DNA of 64,000 bases. Source: Paenibacillus hexagrammi. GTDB taxonomy: Bacteria; Bacillota; Bacilli; Paenibacillales; NBRC-103111. The stretch spans positions 2,852,001 through 2,916,000 of the forward strand of contig NZ_CP090978.1 of the NCBI RefSeq assembly GCF_021513275.1, given 5' to 3'. A program made the position numbers and the translations under genes. Below, piece after piece: positions 54,736-63,683 of this stretch (positions are counted from its first letter, which is position 1; each line of letters begins with the position of its first letter). The notes under the pieces are model-generated. The model did no database searches. It had not been told where the DNA came from and saw only the letters and a list, made by a program, of their open reading frames with translations.

Positions 54736-55506
54736 TCAGAACCCGTAAATGGTCATGCCTCCATCGACGAATAGCGTCTGTCCCGTTACATAGTTGGCCG
54801 CATCCGATACCAAGAACACCGCGGGTCCAACCAGTTCTTCCAGCTCCCCCACTCTACCGAGCGGCGTTCTTGCCACAATCTCACCCAGATATACCGGGTC
54901 GGCCAACAGCTTTTCAGTTAGAGGAGTCTTAAAGTACCATGGACCGATTCCATTCACATTGATCCCGTACTTTCCCCATTCAAGAGCCAGTACCTTGGTC
55001 ATCTGAATCATAGCTGCTTTCGTAGCCGCGTAGACAACCCCGGTACGCAGGGCAACTTGTCCGGCAACCGAAGCGATATTGACGATTCTGCCGTAGCCTT
55101 GCTCTTTCATCTGTCTGCCCGCAACTTGCGCGAAAAGAAATGCAGACTTCAGGTTCGTTTGCATAATTTGATCCCATTCTTCGTCCGTCACAGCCAGCGC
55201 CTGGCTGCGGATATTCATGCCAGCGTTATTAATCAGAATATCGACCCGCCCCGCTGACTCCACCACTTGACGCACAGCTCCCTCTACTTGTTCCCGTACG
55301 GTTACGTCAGCCACAATCGGGTAGGCTTGCCGGCCTAAAGCACGAATTTCCTTTGCGACCTGCTCAAGATCATTCTGCGTTCTTGCAATCAGCGCAACGT
55401 CTGCCCCTGCTTCGGCTAAGCCAATCGCTGGGGCTTTGCCAATTCCTCTCCCCGCTCCGGTTACTAAGGCAACTTTTTGTCCAAGCTGAAATGAAGGTAG
55501 ATACAT
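54736..55506 (-). CDS. Short-chain dehydrogenase/reductase
   Basis: 256 residues, classical SDR. Cofactor motif TGAGRGIGKAP (usually KAIA; the Pro is unusual), then NNAGMN, the Ser of NIASVAGQ and the catalytic pair YAATK. DVALIART lacks an acidic residue after the second strand, so NADP(H) is likely. The C-terminus (VTGQTLFVDGG) is typical of gluconate 5-dehydrogenase or FabG-like enzymes; the substrate is unclear. The start at 55506 (MYLPSFQLGQK) has only a weak ribosome site. Confidence 0.88.
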   Translation of the reverse strand: MYLPSFQLGQKVALVTGAGRGIGKAPAIGLAEAGADVALIARTQNDLEQVAKEIRALGRQAYPIVADVTVREQVEGAVRQVVESAGRVDILINNAGMNIRSQALAVTDEEWDQIMQTNLKSAFLFAQVAGRQMKEQGYGRIVNIASVAGQVALRTGVVYAATKAAMIQMTKVLALEWGKYGINVNGIGPWYFKTPLTEKLLADPVYLGEIVARTPLGRVGELEELVGPAVFLVSDAANYVTGQTLFVDGGMTIYGF

Positions 55507-55560
55507 GTTTTCATCGTCCAATCTATGTGTAGTGTCATTTAGAAAGTAGGGATCTCCAGA

Positions 55561-56183
55561 ATGAACGATTCCATTCGAGAAGAAATCGCCAATGCCATCA
55601 CTCATGGCATCGGCATCCTCCTAAGTCTTGCCGCACTGCTCCTGCTGACCTTGCAAGCCTTGAAGCACGGAGACATTTGGCAGCTCGTCAGCTTTACCGT
55701 GTTTGGCATCAGCCTTGTCATCCTGTATACATGCTCCACTTTACTTCACAGTATACAGAAGCCCAAGCTAAAGGATCTCTTCGAAATCCTGGATCATGCT
55801 GCAATCTATGTGCTGATAGCCGGTACCTATACACCTTTCCTGCTGGTGACGCTGCGCGGCCTCTCGGTTGGACCTATTTCAGCGTCATATGGAGTCTTGC
55901 CCTCATCGGGATCGTATTAAAAATTTTCTTTGTGAAACGATTTATCCTGTTGTCCACCATCTGCTATATCATCATGGGCTGGTTAATCGTGCTTGCATTC
56001 AAGCCTCTATATACTCAATTGCCGCTAGAAGGCATGGTCTGGCTCATTGCCGGAGGACTGCTGTATACGTTCGGCAGCATCTTTTATGTATGGCGTGGAG
56101 TACGTTACCACCACGCGATTTGGCACGTTTTTGTACTGGGTGGCAGCGTGTGCCATTTTGTATCGATCTTCGGTTATGTGTAA
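55561..56183 (+). pseudogene. trhA: Hemolysin III family (TrhA/YqfA) membrane protein, one-base frameshift
   Basis: Seven-helix PAQR-family membrane protein. The 5' frame has EEIANAITHGIGILLSLAAL and LFEILDHAAIYVLIAGTYTPF with metal-site Ser/His/Asp, then drifts at LRGLSVGPIS. The 3' frame continues LGWTYFSVIWSLALIGIVLK to HHAIWHVFVLGGSVCHF, with the last His ligands. One added C at CC 55860-55861 joins them as LLVTLRGPLGWTYF and gives 207 residues, the family length. All functional residues are intact, so a base-calling error is likely. TrhA modulates membrane energetics/lipid homeostasis in Bacilli. Confidence 0.88.
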
Positions 56184-56188
56184 ATGCA

Positions 56189-56842
56189 TCAATCGATTAA
56201 GTGTCGAAGCTGCTTGGTCGTGATCGTACGCTCAAGAGCAGCCGCAATTAGCTCATAGCCCAGCGCATTCGGATGCACATGATCATCGGATAAATGGCTG
56301 GAGACTTTGCCCTCAAAGGCGTCATACACATGTACCAAACAAATATGCGGCTTCACAAGCTTACGCAAAAATAGATTGAAGCGCTTTATCCAATAAGCGG
56401 AATCGGGAACCAGCGGCAGTGGATTATATAATCCAACAAGTGCAATGAGATAGGGCTGAACCACACCTTGCTTAAGCTGCTCAATATCAGCAATAATTCT
56501 CCTGTAATTGGCCTCATACCGCTGCAGAGCTGATTTTAACAAATTAGAATCGCCTTGCTCAAAATAAGGAATGGCGGCCTGGATCAGGTCGTTGCCTCCA
56601 GCTGTAATGGTGATCAGATTCGCATGCTGGACATGCTGCTGCAGCTCAAACTCTGTTTCCAAGGTGGCAAGCAATTGTGCCGTAGTAGCACCGCTTGTGC
56701 CTGAGTGGCTCAGATGCACTGTGACTCCCGAGAGATTCTCGGCAGCTGCCCGAAACAAAGGCACAAAGCCATGTCCTTCCGGAGCTCCTACTCCAACAGT
56801 TAGAGAATCACCGAATGCCAGATAACGGATTGTCTTATCCAT
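56189..56842 (-). CDS. SGNH/GDSL-type esterase
   Basis: 217 residues. Block I LAFGDSLTVGVGA (Ser nucleophile), block II with Gly of HSGTSGATTAQLL, block III ITAGGNDLI and block V DDHVHPNALGYEL (Asp/His) are all present, so it should be an active lipase/esterase or acyl hydrolase. No signal peptide. ATG at 56842 is nine bases past GGGGAG. Substrate unknown. Converges on trhA with only five bases between. Confidence 0.92.
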   Translation of the reverse strand: MDKTIRYLAFGDSLTVGVGAPEGHGFVPLFRAAAENLSGVTVHLSHSGTSGATTAQLLATLETEFELQQHVQHANLITITAGGNDLIQAAIPYFEQGDSNLLKSALQRYEANYRRIIADIEQLKQGVVQPYLIALVGLYNPLPLVPDSAYWIKRFNLFLRKLVKPHICLVHVYDAFEGKVSSHLSDDHVHPNALGYELIAAALERTITTKQLRHLID

Positions 56843-56929
56843 CACAATCATCTCCCCAAGTCCCGACATATTACCAGTGTATGCGGCTGTGCCTATTTTG
56901 GCTGCAAATTTCGTCCTGCTTGGGAAGTT

Positions 56930-57235
56930 TTATTTACTTAGCTGGGCTAAGCGGTCTTGACATTGCTCCTGCACAAAGGCCTCGATACGGGACTTCTCAT
57001 ACAAGGTCAACTGATATTCACAATCACAGCCCTCATCCTGCATAATCACCTGTACAATGTGTCCCGCTCGATTACAAATCACAAGGATGCTCGGATCCGC
57101 CAGATCCTCCGGCAGCTCGCTTCCTGGTTCTGCTTGTAGATCCAAGTATAGATCCAACCATTGTCCACGCGGTTCAAGCTCCTTAAAGGTTAGCAAAAAA
57201 CGATGCTCGCACGGCTCGTCTCCATATTTCATCAT
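56930..57235 (-). CDS. Hypothetical protein, 101 aa
   Basis: Soluble protein MMKYGDEPCEHRFLLTFKEL with an acidic central region (LQAEPGSELPEDLADPS) and a strand VIMQDEGCDCEYQLTLYEK. Two Cys (GCDC) sit close together. GGTGGAGAGG lies before the ATG. No family recognised. It lies between the esterase and the divergent peptidase. Confidence 0.68.
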   Translation of the reverse strand: MMKYGDEPCEHRFLLTFKELEPRGQWLDLYLDLQAEPGSELPEDLADPSILVICNRAGHIVQVIMQDEGCDCEYQLTLYEKSRIEAFVQEQCQDRLAQLSK

Positions 57236-57357
57236 ATAGCCTCTCCACCTCTCGAATTGATTATTTTCATATTGTAACCTGTCTCTTCTGCAAGTGGTAG
57301 TTCCCCTGTAAATATACTACAATACATAATATCTGTTCGTATGAAGGAGATTTATCT

Positions 57358-58527
57358 ATGAAAACAGTGATCGCTCAAACCATTGACCGCCACGCCGGCA
57401 AATTTAAAGAAATATCCAGCTTTATCGGCGCTAATCCCGAGCTTGGACATGAAGAATTTCAAGCCGCCGCCAAGCTTATCGAACAGCTTGAACATCACGG
57501 CTTTCAGGTGGAACGCGGCGTCTTGGATATTCCTACTGCATTCATTGCTACTTACGACTCCGCCAAGCCAGGACCGATTGTGGCATTTCTGGCTGAATAT
57601 GACGCCCTTCCGGAGCTGGGTCATGCATGTGGGCATCATCTCATCTGTATGATGAGCATTGGCGCAGCTGTTGGCTTGCAGGCTGTCATTCAGGAAACAG
57701 GCGGAATCATTCGTGTCTATGGAACACCGGCCGAAGAAACCAAAGGAGCCAAAGTGCCGATGGCCGAAGCGGGTCTGTTCGACGACGTCGATCTAGCGCT
57801 CATGGCACACCCTTACTACACTTACGAAAAATCCGGCGAATCCCTGGCCATGGATGCGATACAATTCGAATATTTTGGCCGTTCCGCACATGCGGCAGCT
57901 CATCCCTATGAAGGCGTCAACGCCCTCGACGCTGTCCTGCAGCTGTTCAATTCTATTAACGCGCTGCGCCAGCAGCTTAAGACTGATGCTCGCATTCACG
58001 GCATCATTAATGACGGCGGTAAAGCTCCGAATATTATCCCGGACTACGCGTCCGCTCAGTTCTATGTTCGGTCCGCATCCCGGACCTATACCAATGAGCT
58101 TGTGCAAAAGGTGCTTCGCTGCGCTGAAGGCGCCGCGCTTCAAACCGGATGCAGGCTGCAAACGTCCAATTACGAGTTTTCTTACGATGAGCTTCGTACC
58201 AATGAAGCCTTATCGAAGGTTTTCACGCAAAATCTGCTTGAAATGGGCATCCGCGAGGATGAAATTGAAGTCGGTAAGGATCATGGTTCGCTCGATTTGG
58301 GAAATGTATCCACACATTGTCCGACAATCCATCCATTTGTGAAAGTTGTAGATGAAAAGCACCTGCTGCACACGAAGGAATTCCGAGACCTCGCTATGCA
58401 GGACCGCGCGCTGGACGGCATGATATTTACGGCAAAAGCGCTTGCTTTCACAGCCTATGATGTAATCTCCAATCCTGCACAGCTCGCTGCCATCAAGCAA
58501 GAATTCGCCGCCACCACTCAGAGCTGA
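57358..58527 (+). CDS. M20-family metallopeptidase/amidohydrolase
   Basis: 389 residues, two-domain M20D-type hydrolase related to AbgB and N-acyl amino acid hydrolases. Metal residues: HACGHHLICMM (His-x-Cys-x2-His-His), GTPAEETKG (Glu pair), ALMAHPYY and the C-terminal HLLHTKEF. The dimerisation domain starts at FEYFGRSAHAAAHPYEGVNA. It likely removes acyl or aminobenzoyl groups from amino acids or peptides. AAGGAG precedes the ATG at 57358 by ten bases; terminator follows. Confidence 0.9.
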   Translation: MKTVIAQTIDRHAGKFKEISSFIGANPELGHEEFQAAAKLIEQLEHHGFQVERGVLDIPTAFIATYDSAKPGPIVAFLAEYDALPELGHACGHHLICMMSIGAAVGLQAVIQETGGIIRVYGTPAEETKGAKVPMAEAGLFDDVDLALMAHPYYTYEKSGESLAMDAIQFEYFGRSAHAAAHPYEGVNALDAVLQLFNSINALRQQLKTDARIHGIINDGGKAPNIIPDYASAQFYVRSASRTYTNELVQKVLRCAEGAALQTGCRLQTSNYEFSYDELRTNEALSKVFTQNLLEMGIREDEIEVGKDHGSLDLGNVSTHCPTIHPFVKVVDEKHLLHTKEFRDLAMQDRALDGMIFTAKALAFTAYDVISNPAQLAAIKQEFAATTQS

Positions 58528-58545
58528 CTATTGCTTCGATGTTCA

Positions 58546-58595
58546 AAGAGAACCTCCTCATGCGCTTGTAGCCGCAGTAGGAGGTTCTCTTCTTG
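58546..58595. terminator. Bidirectional terminator
   Basis: AAGAGAACCTCC / GGAGGTTCTCTT with an inner GCG/CGC pairing, between the M20 peptidase and the convergent MFS gene. Confidence 0.88.
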
Positions 58596-58596
58596 T

Positions 58597-59907
58597 TTAT
58601 GCAGAAGCCACAACGGATTGAGACGCGGGCTTCATCGCCAACTCCTTGCGGCTGTCCAGCTTTGCAAGAATCGAGTAAAACAGGAGAATGCCACTGACAC
58701 CGCACAGTCCAATCAGCGCGGCCATTAGCCAGGAAGGCAGAAAGCCTCCGAGGACTACGGCGCCGCCTGCCAGCAGCATCGCGCCTTTATAAACTAACCC
58801 GCTAATCGCCATATACGAGCTTCGGGCATGCTCAGGCGCAATGTCCCCGAGATAAGCTTGATTCACCGGCACATACATCAGCTCTCCCCAAGTTGCAATA
58901 AGCATAGACAGCAGAAGCATCCAAGGGTGACTGCTGTATGCGATATAAGTATAGCCTGCTACATACAGGGTATAGCCTAGAAGCAGTACTTTTTTATCGG
59001 AGAACCGCCCGATGACATACCGAATCGTCATAGAAAGCAGGACGATCAGCACAGTGTTTTCCGTTCTAAGAAAACCTAGCATTTGAAGTCCGTCAACCTG
59101 CATCGACCATTCCTTCCAAGAAAGAAACGGAACATTCAGCATCTCCTTTTCCATACGAACACCGACGTAGCTGCCCAGATGGAACTCGACAGACACTAAC
59201 AGCATGCAGGCCAACGAGTAGATGATAAAGGTCGAATCCTTCAGCACTTCTCTGTAATTCGTCCACATGGATAGCTGTGACCTCTGACGTAAGGCTTCCC
59301 CTGTTCCCCTTGCAATAGTGCCCTCAGTTCCCGGTTTGTAAACCTCCTCAATAAAGAAGTGCGTTACCGCAAATGTAACAACCCCGATGATGGTTAGTCC
59401 GAGGAACAATTCAAACAAATACGATTTGAACAAAAAAGCTCCTGCAATCCCTGATACAGCAAACGAAAGGTTGTTCAGCCAATACTTCACCGCATACATG
59501 AATTTCCTCGCCTCGGGAGGCGTTACGTCCAGCAGCATCGCATCCTGGGCAGGACCGTGTAATCCCCAGAACATACTGACGATGATCATCATGATCAATG
59601 TAGCAGCAGGAGACTCCAGCCATGGGGAATTCGCAACAGCCATCACAGCAAACGCTGCCGTATATCCTGCCTCCGCCAGCAGCATCAATTTCTTCCGCCC
59701 AATCCGGTCTGAATAATAACCTCCGCATATGCCCGCGGCAACACCGGCAACAATACCGAGAATAACGGCAAGCCCCGCACTGGTATCCCCCAGCTTACCC
59801 GAAAAGTAAATCGACATAAATGGCAAAACCATATTGTTCGCCGTGCCGGATAAAAAATTCATATAAATTCGCAATTTGACATTGCGGTGAAAATCCCTAA
59901 ATCTCAT
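58597..59907 (-). CDS. MFS transporter
   Basis: 436 residues, twelve predicted membrane helices. Motif A between TM2 and TM3 reads GGYYSDRIGRKKLMLLAE, and the mirrored copy after TM8 is RYVIGRFSDKKVLLLGY. A broad extracellular or cytosolic loop (EEVYKPGTEGTIARGTG...) lies mid-protein. It belongs to the drug/unknown-substrate exporter group; the substrate cannot be told. GAGGTGACGC precedes the ATG. Confidence 0.92.
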   Translation of the reverse strand: MRFRDFHRNVKLRIYMNFLSGTANNMVLPFMSIYFSGKLGDTSAGLAVILGIVAGVAAGICGGYYSDRIGRKKLMLLAEAGYTAAFAVMAVANSPWLESPAATLIMMIIVSMFWGLHGPAQDAMLLDVTPPEARKFMYAVKYWLNNLSFAVSGIAGAFLFKSYLFELFLGLTIIGVVTFAVTHFFIEEVYKPGTEGTIARGTGEALRQRSQLSMWTNYREVLKDSTFIIYSLACMLLVSVEFHLGSYVGVRMEKEMLNVPFLSWKEWSMQVDGLQMLGFLRTENTVLIVLLSMTIRYVIGRFSDKKVLLLGYTLYVAGYTYIAYSSHPWMLLLSMLIATWGELMYVPVNQAYLGDIAPEHARSSYMAISGLVYKGAMLLAGGAVVLGGFLPSWLMAALIGLCGVSGILLFYSILAKLDSRKELAMKPASQSVVASA

Positions 59908-59993
59908 GCGTCACCTCGCTTCCTCCATATAAGTTGTTGAACCTATTGAACCCGTTCTTTTTCAACCAACGTTCAATTAAACCCCAAAAAAAT

Positions 59994-60881
59994 TTACCCT
60001 TTTACTTCATTGTTACGCAAAAACATCGCTACACCGATTAGCAACAGACACCCCGCCAATAGCTGCAATCCTGTAATGGCCTCATTGAGCAAAAAGTAAG
60101 CCAACAATGACGCGCCTAACGGCTCTCCAAGGACTGTCATGGAAACGGATGCGGCCTTCATGTACTTAAGAAGCCAATTGAACACATAATGCCCGAATAC
60201 CGTAGGAACGATGGCTAGAAGCAAGAACACGCCCCAATCCTGAAGAGGATAAGCCGTGAACGATTCATCTACCACGACATTGTATAAGGCTAGCACCGCA
60301 CCAGCACTAAGAAATACGAAGAAGCTGTAGACGAAAGCGGAAATATGCTCTCTTAAGCTTTTCCCGAGAAGCATGTGTACGGCCACCGCTGCTGTTCCAA
60401 GCAATGACAAGAAATCTCCCTTGAGCCCTGTTCCGGAGAAACGAAAATCTCCCCAGCCAATGCTAATCGCACCTACAATAGCAATTACCATACTGATCAA
60501 GGCAGGCCTGCTTGTCCGATGTCCAAAAATAAGGAACGAACCCGCCATTACGAAAATCGGCTCCAACGTCAGAATGGCTGGTGAGCTGGCAACAGTGGTA
60601 AATCGCAAGGAATCCATCCAAAACAAGAAGTGCAGTCCCAGTCCCGCACCGGATGCCAAGATGCGCAGCCAGCTCTTCCAGGATACTCTCACAATCTCCG
60701 CCCCATATTTCCATAGGAAGGGCAGCATTAGAACATTGGTCAATAACAATCGATACATAGCCGTTACCGAGGCCGATGCAGTAGACCATTTGACGAAAAT
60801 TGATGAAAAAGATATCGCGATTATACCAATTATCACAAAAAAACGAAGAGGAATTCTAGTTGTTTGATTCGGTGTTTGCAT
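59994..60881 (-). CDS. DMT-family (EamA) transporter
   Basis: 295 residues, ten membrane helices made of two EamA repeats: the first from FVIIGIIAISFSSIFVKW, the second from LLGTAAVAVHMLLGKSL with the family end GEPLGASLLAYFLLNEAIT. Probably an exporter of amino acids or metabolites. ATG at 60881 follows AGGGAG by six bases and a clear SigA-like promoter lies upstream. Confidence 0.92.
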   Translation of the reverse strand: MQTPNQTTRIPLRFFVIIGIIAISFSSIFVKWSTASASVTAMYRLLLTNVLMLPFLWKYGAEIVRVSWKSWLRILASGAGLGLHFLFWMDSLRFTTVASSPAILTLEPIFVMAGSFLIFGHRTSRPALISMVIAIVGAISIGWGDFRFSGTGLKGDFLSLLGTAAVAVHMLLGKSLREHISAFVYSFFVFLSAGAVLALYNVVVDESFTAYPLQDWGVFLLLAIVPTVFGHYVFNWLLKYMKAASVSMTVLGEPLGASLLAYFLLNEAITGLQLLAGCLLLIGVAMFLRNNEVKG

Positions 60882-60924
60882 AATTAACTCCCTGCTGTCT
60901 ATAACTGGCGCTAGTTGCCGTACT

Positions 60925-60953
60925 AGTATATAGGAGGAATGAGAAAATGCCAA
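60925..60953 (-). promoter_or_regulatory. SigA-type promoter of the EamA transporter gene
   Basis: On the minus strand TTGGCA (60948-60953), a 17-base spacer and TATACT (60925-60930): five of six matches in each hexamer. It would give a leader of about 35-40 bases. Confidence 0.7.
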
Positions 60954-61079
60954 TCTCTAATTTTGTTCAAATACCGATTTTTTTGTCAGTTTTTCACAGA
61001 AAACAGTGCCCATCCTTCCCATTTTCTATATACTTGAATTTAGACGCTTTCTAATAGATTCCATCGGAGGTAGCGAGAC

Positions 61080-63164
61080 TTGAAGACTTCCTACACCATA
61101 GAACAAATCAATAAGCTGGAGAAGGACTTGCACTACATTCAAGAAGTAGTCGACGCATTACTGGATCATGCCGCGGTTGCCTTTGTCGTATGCGATCTAC
61201 AACATCGCGTCCAATATATGAATCAAATTTTTGAGCAAATGTTTGGGTGGAGCAAGGAAGAATTGATGGGTCAACCATTGCCTAACATGACCCCCTCTGA
61301 ACTCACTACCTACAGCAAGCTTATGGCAGCTAACAATTGGGAATATGACCGTATGGATTTTCAAAGGAGACACAAGAACGGCCTGATCATCCAGGTGCGT
61401 GAAACAATAACGCCAATTCAGGACCAACAAGGCAGTATCGTCGCTTACGCCAGTATCCTCTGGAATATTGAGGATCAGATCAAAAGTGAGCGAAGCTTGA
61501 AAGAAAGCAGACAACAGTTCCAATCTTTGTTCGATAACAACCCCGACGCTGTCATTGCTTTGGATCTGAAGGGTAACTTGATCAACGTCAATCCTGCCAC
61601 ACAAAAACTGACTGGCTATACGAAAGAAGAATTCTCAAAATTAACGTTAACCAGCCTGTGCGTGCCGGAGCACCTGGACAGAATTATCCAACGTCTGGAG
61701 CGAACCATGTTAGGAAGGCCGCAGAATTTTGAAGCGGCTATCTTTCATAAGAACGGTACCCGCATTGAATTGAACCTGATTCTCGTCCCCATCTCCATTG
61801 ACGGCGAAATCAGCGGAGTCTATTTTATCGCTAAGAATATTACACAGCGTAAAGAAGCCGAGGACTTGATTCAATATATGGCTTACTACGACGCACTTAC
61901 CGACCTGCCTAACCGTAGAATGTTTGAGCGCAAGGTGACGGCGTTTCTGAATGAAGCCGACGTCCATAGAAGTAAAATCGCGATCCTATACCTGGACCTG
62001 GACGGTTTTAAATTTATTAACGATTCACTTGGTCATGGATACGGCGACCAGGTGTTGAAGGAGGTTGCTGAGCGCCTCAAACGGTGCCTCCGGGAGCATG
62101 ATACCGTCGGACGGATGGGCGGAGATGAATTTACCATTTGTCTGCCCTATATGAATCAGTATGAAGACGCCGATCCTGTCTCCAACCGAATTCTCAACGA
62201 AATTAGAAAACCCTTTCAATTACAAGGGCAGGATTACTACTTATCAGCCAGTATCGGAATTGCCTTTTATCCTGAGCACGGAACCCACGCCGAGGATCTG
62301 ATTCATAATGCGGATACGGCATTGTATAAAGTCAAAGAACATGGCAAGAACAACGTCAAAATGTATTCCAAATCTATGAATGAAGAAGCAGTACAGCGGC
62401 GCAGGCTTGAGAATGAACTGCACAAGGCGCTGCAGCTTGACGAATTTATCCTTCACTATCAGCCACAGATCGACGTTAAGACGAATTCCATTATCGGGAT
62501 GGAGGCCCTCATTCGTTGGGAACATCCGACCCGTAACCTGTTGTATCCCAACGATTTCATTGCATTGGCCGAAGAATCAGGTCTGATTGTGCCTATCGGG
62601 CAAAAGGTTCTTGAGCTCGCTTGTAAGCAGTGCAAGGATTGGCAGGAAATGGGACATACCGATCTGCGCATAGGTGTGAATTTATCACAAATTCAACTTA
62701 GACAGCCGGATTTGGTCGAGTCCGTCAGACGAGTCTTGGAGATGACCGGGCTGGAGCCTTCTTTCTTGGAGCTGGAAATCACCGAGAGCATCGCTATGCA
62801 TAACACGGACCTTGTTATCGAACAACTGAACGGCTTAGTCGCCTTAGGCGTGCAAATATCTATTGATGATTTCGGAACCGGCTTTTCTTCACTCAGCTAT
62901 TTAAGCAAATTTCCCATTCATCGTTTGAAAATTGATCGCTCCTTCATCACGAATATCACCAATAAATCGGAATCTGCAATAGTATCCTCCATCGTCGGAC
63001 TTGCACAAAACCTTAATCTCGGCGTGATTGTTGAAGGCGTCGAAACCGAATTACAAAGAATCACACTCCCTGCTTTAGGCTGTCATGAGATGCAGGGGTA
63101 CTTGTTCAGCAGACCTATGCCTGCCATTCAATTCGGATCGATATTGGAAAGCAGAATTGGTTAA
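61080..63164 (+). CDS. PAS-PAS-GGDEF-EAL cyclic di-GMP protein
   Basis: 694 residues, cytosolic. Two PAS domains (about 20-140, 145-260) each end in a PAC-like segment (YFIAKNITQRKEAED). The GGDEF domain (about 275-430) keeps the active GGDEF motif and an inhibitory RxxD site five residues before it (REHDTVGRMGGDEF). The EAL domain (about 445-690) has MEALIRWEHP, ELEITES and DDFGTGFSSLSYL, so catalytic Glu and Asp are intact. It may both make and degrade c-di-GMP under PAS control. TTG at 61080 follows GGAGGT by eight bases. It complements the HD-GYP protein at 3.2 kb. Confidence 0.94.
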   Translation: MKTSYTIEQINKLEKDLHYIQEVVDALLDHAAVAFVVCDLQHRVQYMNQIFEQMFGWSKEELMGQPLPNMTPSELTTYSKLMAANNWEYDRMDFQRRHKNGLIIQVRETITPIQDQQGSIVAYASILWNIEDQIKSERSLKESRQQFQSLFDNNPDAVIALDLKGNLINVNPATQKLTGYTKEEFSKLTLTSLCVPEHLDRIIQRLERTMLGRPQNFEAAIFHKNGTRIELNLILVPISIDGEISGVYFIAKNITQRKEAEDLIQYMAYYDALTDLPNRRMFERKVTAFLNEADVHRSKIAILYLDLDGFKFINDSLGHGYGDQVLKEVAERLKRCLREHDTVGRMGGDEFTICLPYMNQYEDADPVSNRILNEIRKPFQLQGQDYYLSASIGIAFYPEHGTHAEDLIHNADTALYKVKEHGKNNVKMYSKSMNEEAVQRRRLENELHKALQLDEFILHYQPQIDVKTNSIIGMEALIRWEHPTRNLLYPNDFIALAEESGLIVPIGQKVLELACKQCKDWQEMGHTDLRIGVNLSQIQLRQPDLVESVRRVLEMTGLEPSFLELEITESIAMHNTDLVIEQLNGLVALGVQISIDDFGTGFSSLSYLSKFPIHRLKIDRSFITNITNKSESAIVSSIVGLAQNLNLGVIVEGVETELQRITLPALGCHEMQGYLFSRPMPAIQFGSILESRIG

Positions 63165-63198
63165 TAAATGTTTTGATTCGAATAGGTGTTGCCCATTG

Positions 63199-63236
63199 AA
63201 AAAGGCCTTCGGGATGATGTCCCAAAGGCCTTTTGT
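63199..63236. terminator. Bidirectional terminator
   Basis: AAAAGGCCTT-CGGGA / TCCC-AAAGGCCTTTT between the GGDEF-EAL gene and the convergent ytxJ gene. Confidence 0.88.
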
Positions 63237-63238
63237 TA

Positions 63239-63580
63239 TTAATCAAGAACGGCTTTGATATGCTTCGTTGTAACTGACCAGTGCGAGGTGTTCCAGATCG
63301 ATTCCTTATTCTTGAAATACAGAATTTGCGGAGATGCATGCTTAATCTGCAAATCTTCCGCGATTTGATTGGACACAGGACGAGACTCAATCACTTTGAC
63401 CAAATAATAATCCACTTCACTATTCGGACCCTCAGCCAAGTACTCGTCGTATTCCTCAAGAGCACTTGCACTCACCGGGCACGCTGTACTGTGCTTCAAA
63501 ACAACGGTAGGCTTCTCCGAAGACCGATCTAATACTTCCTGCCATTCTTCTAGTGTCGTAAGCTCTTTCCAAACCGCCAT
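63239..63580 (-). CDS. ytxJ: Bacillithiol system redox-active protein YtxJ
   Basis: 113-residue thioredoxin-fold protein. The monothiol active site is in VLKHSTACPVSASALEEY; the cis-Pro loop reads HASPQILYF. This is the YtxJ (bacilliredoxin-like) family found in bacillithiol makers. ATG at 63580 (MAVWKELTT) was preferred over 63604 because GGAGGGAG then precedes it. It complements the YpdA/Bdr reductase at the left edge, though the two are 63 kb apart. Confidence 0.9.
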   Translation of the reverse strand: MAVWKELTTLEEWQEVLDRSSEKPTVVLKHSTACPVSASALEEYDEYLAEGPNSEVDYYLVKVIESRPVSNQIAEDLQIKHASPQILYFKNKESIWNTSHWSVTTKHIKAVLD

Positions 63581-63683
63581 CTCCAACATCTCCCTCCAAT
63601 TCATACATAAGAATGATTATAATTTAAGCATGTAGCAGATGCAAATGAGCCTTCAGTCAGAGGGGCATTCAGATTTCCAATAA

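Noticed and set aside
60947-61054. Plus-strand 35-codon frame behind AGGAGG (MPISNFVQIPIF...)
   Set aside because: The sequence does not look protein-like and the region is better explained by the SigA promoter of the EamA gene on the other strand.
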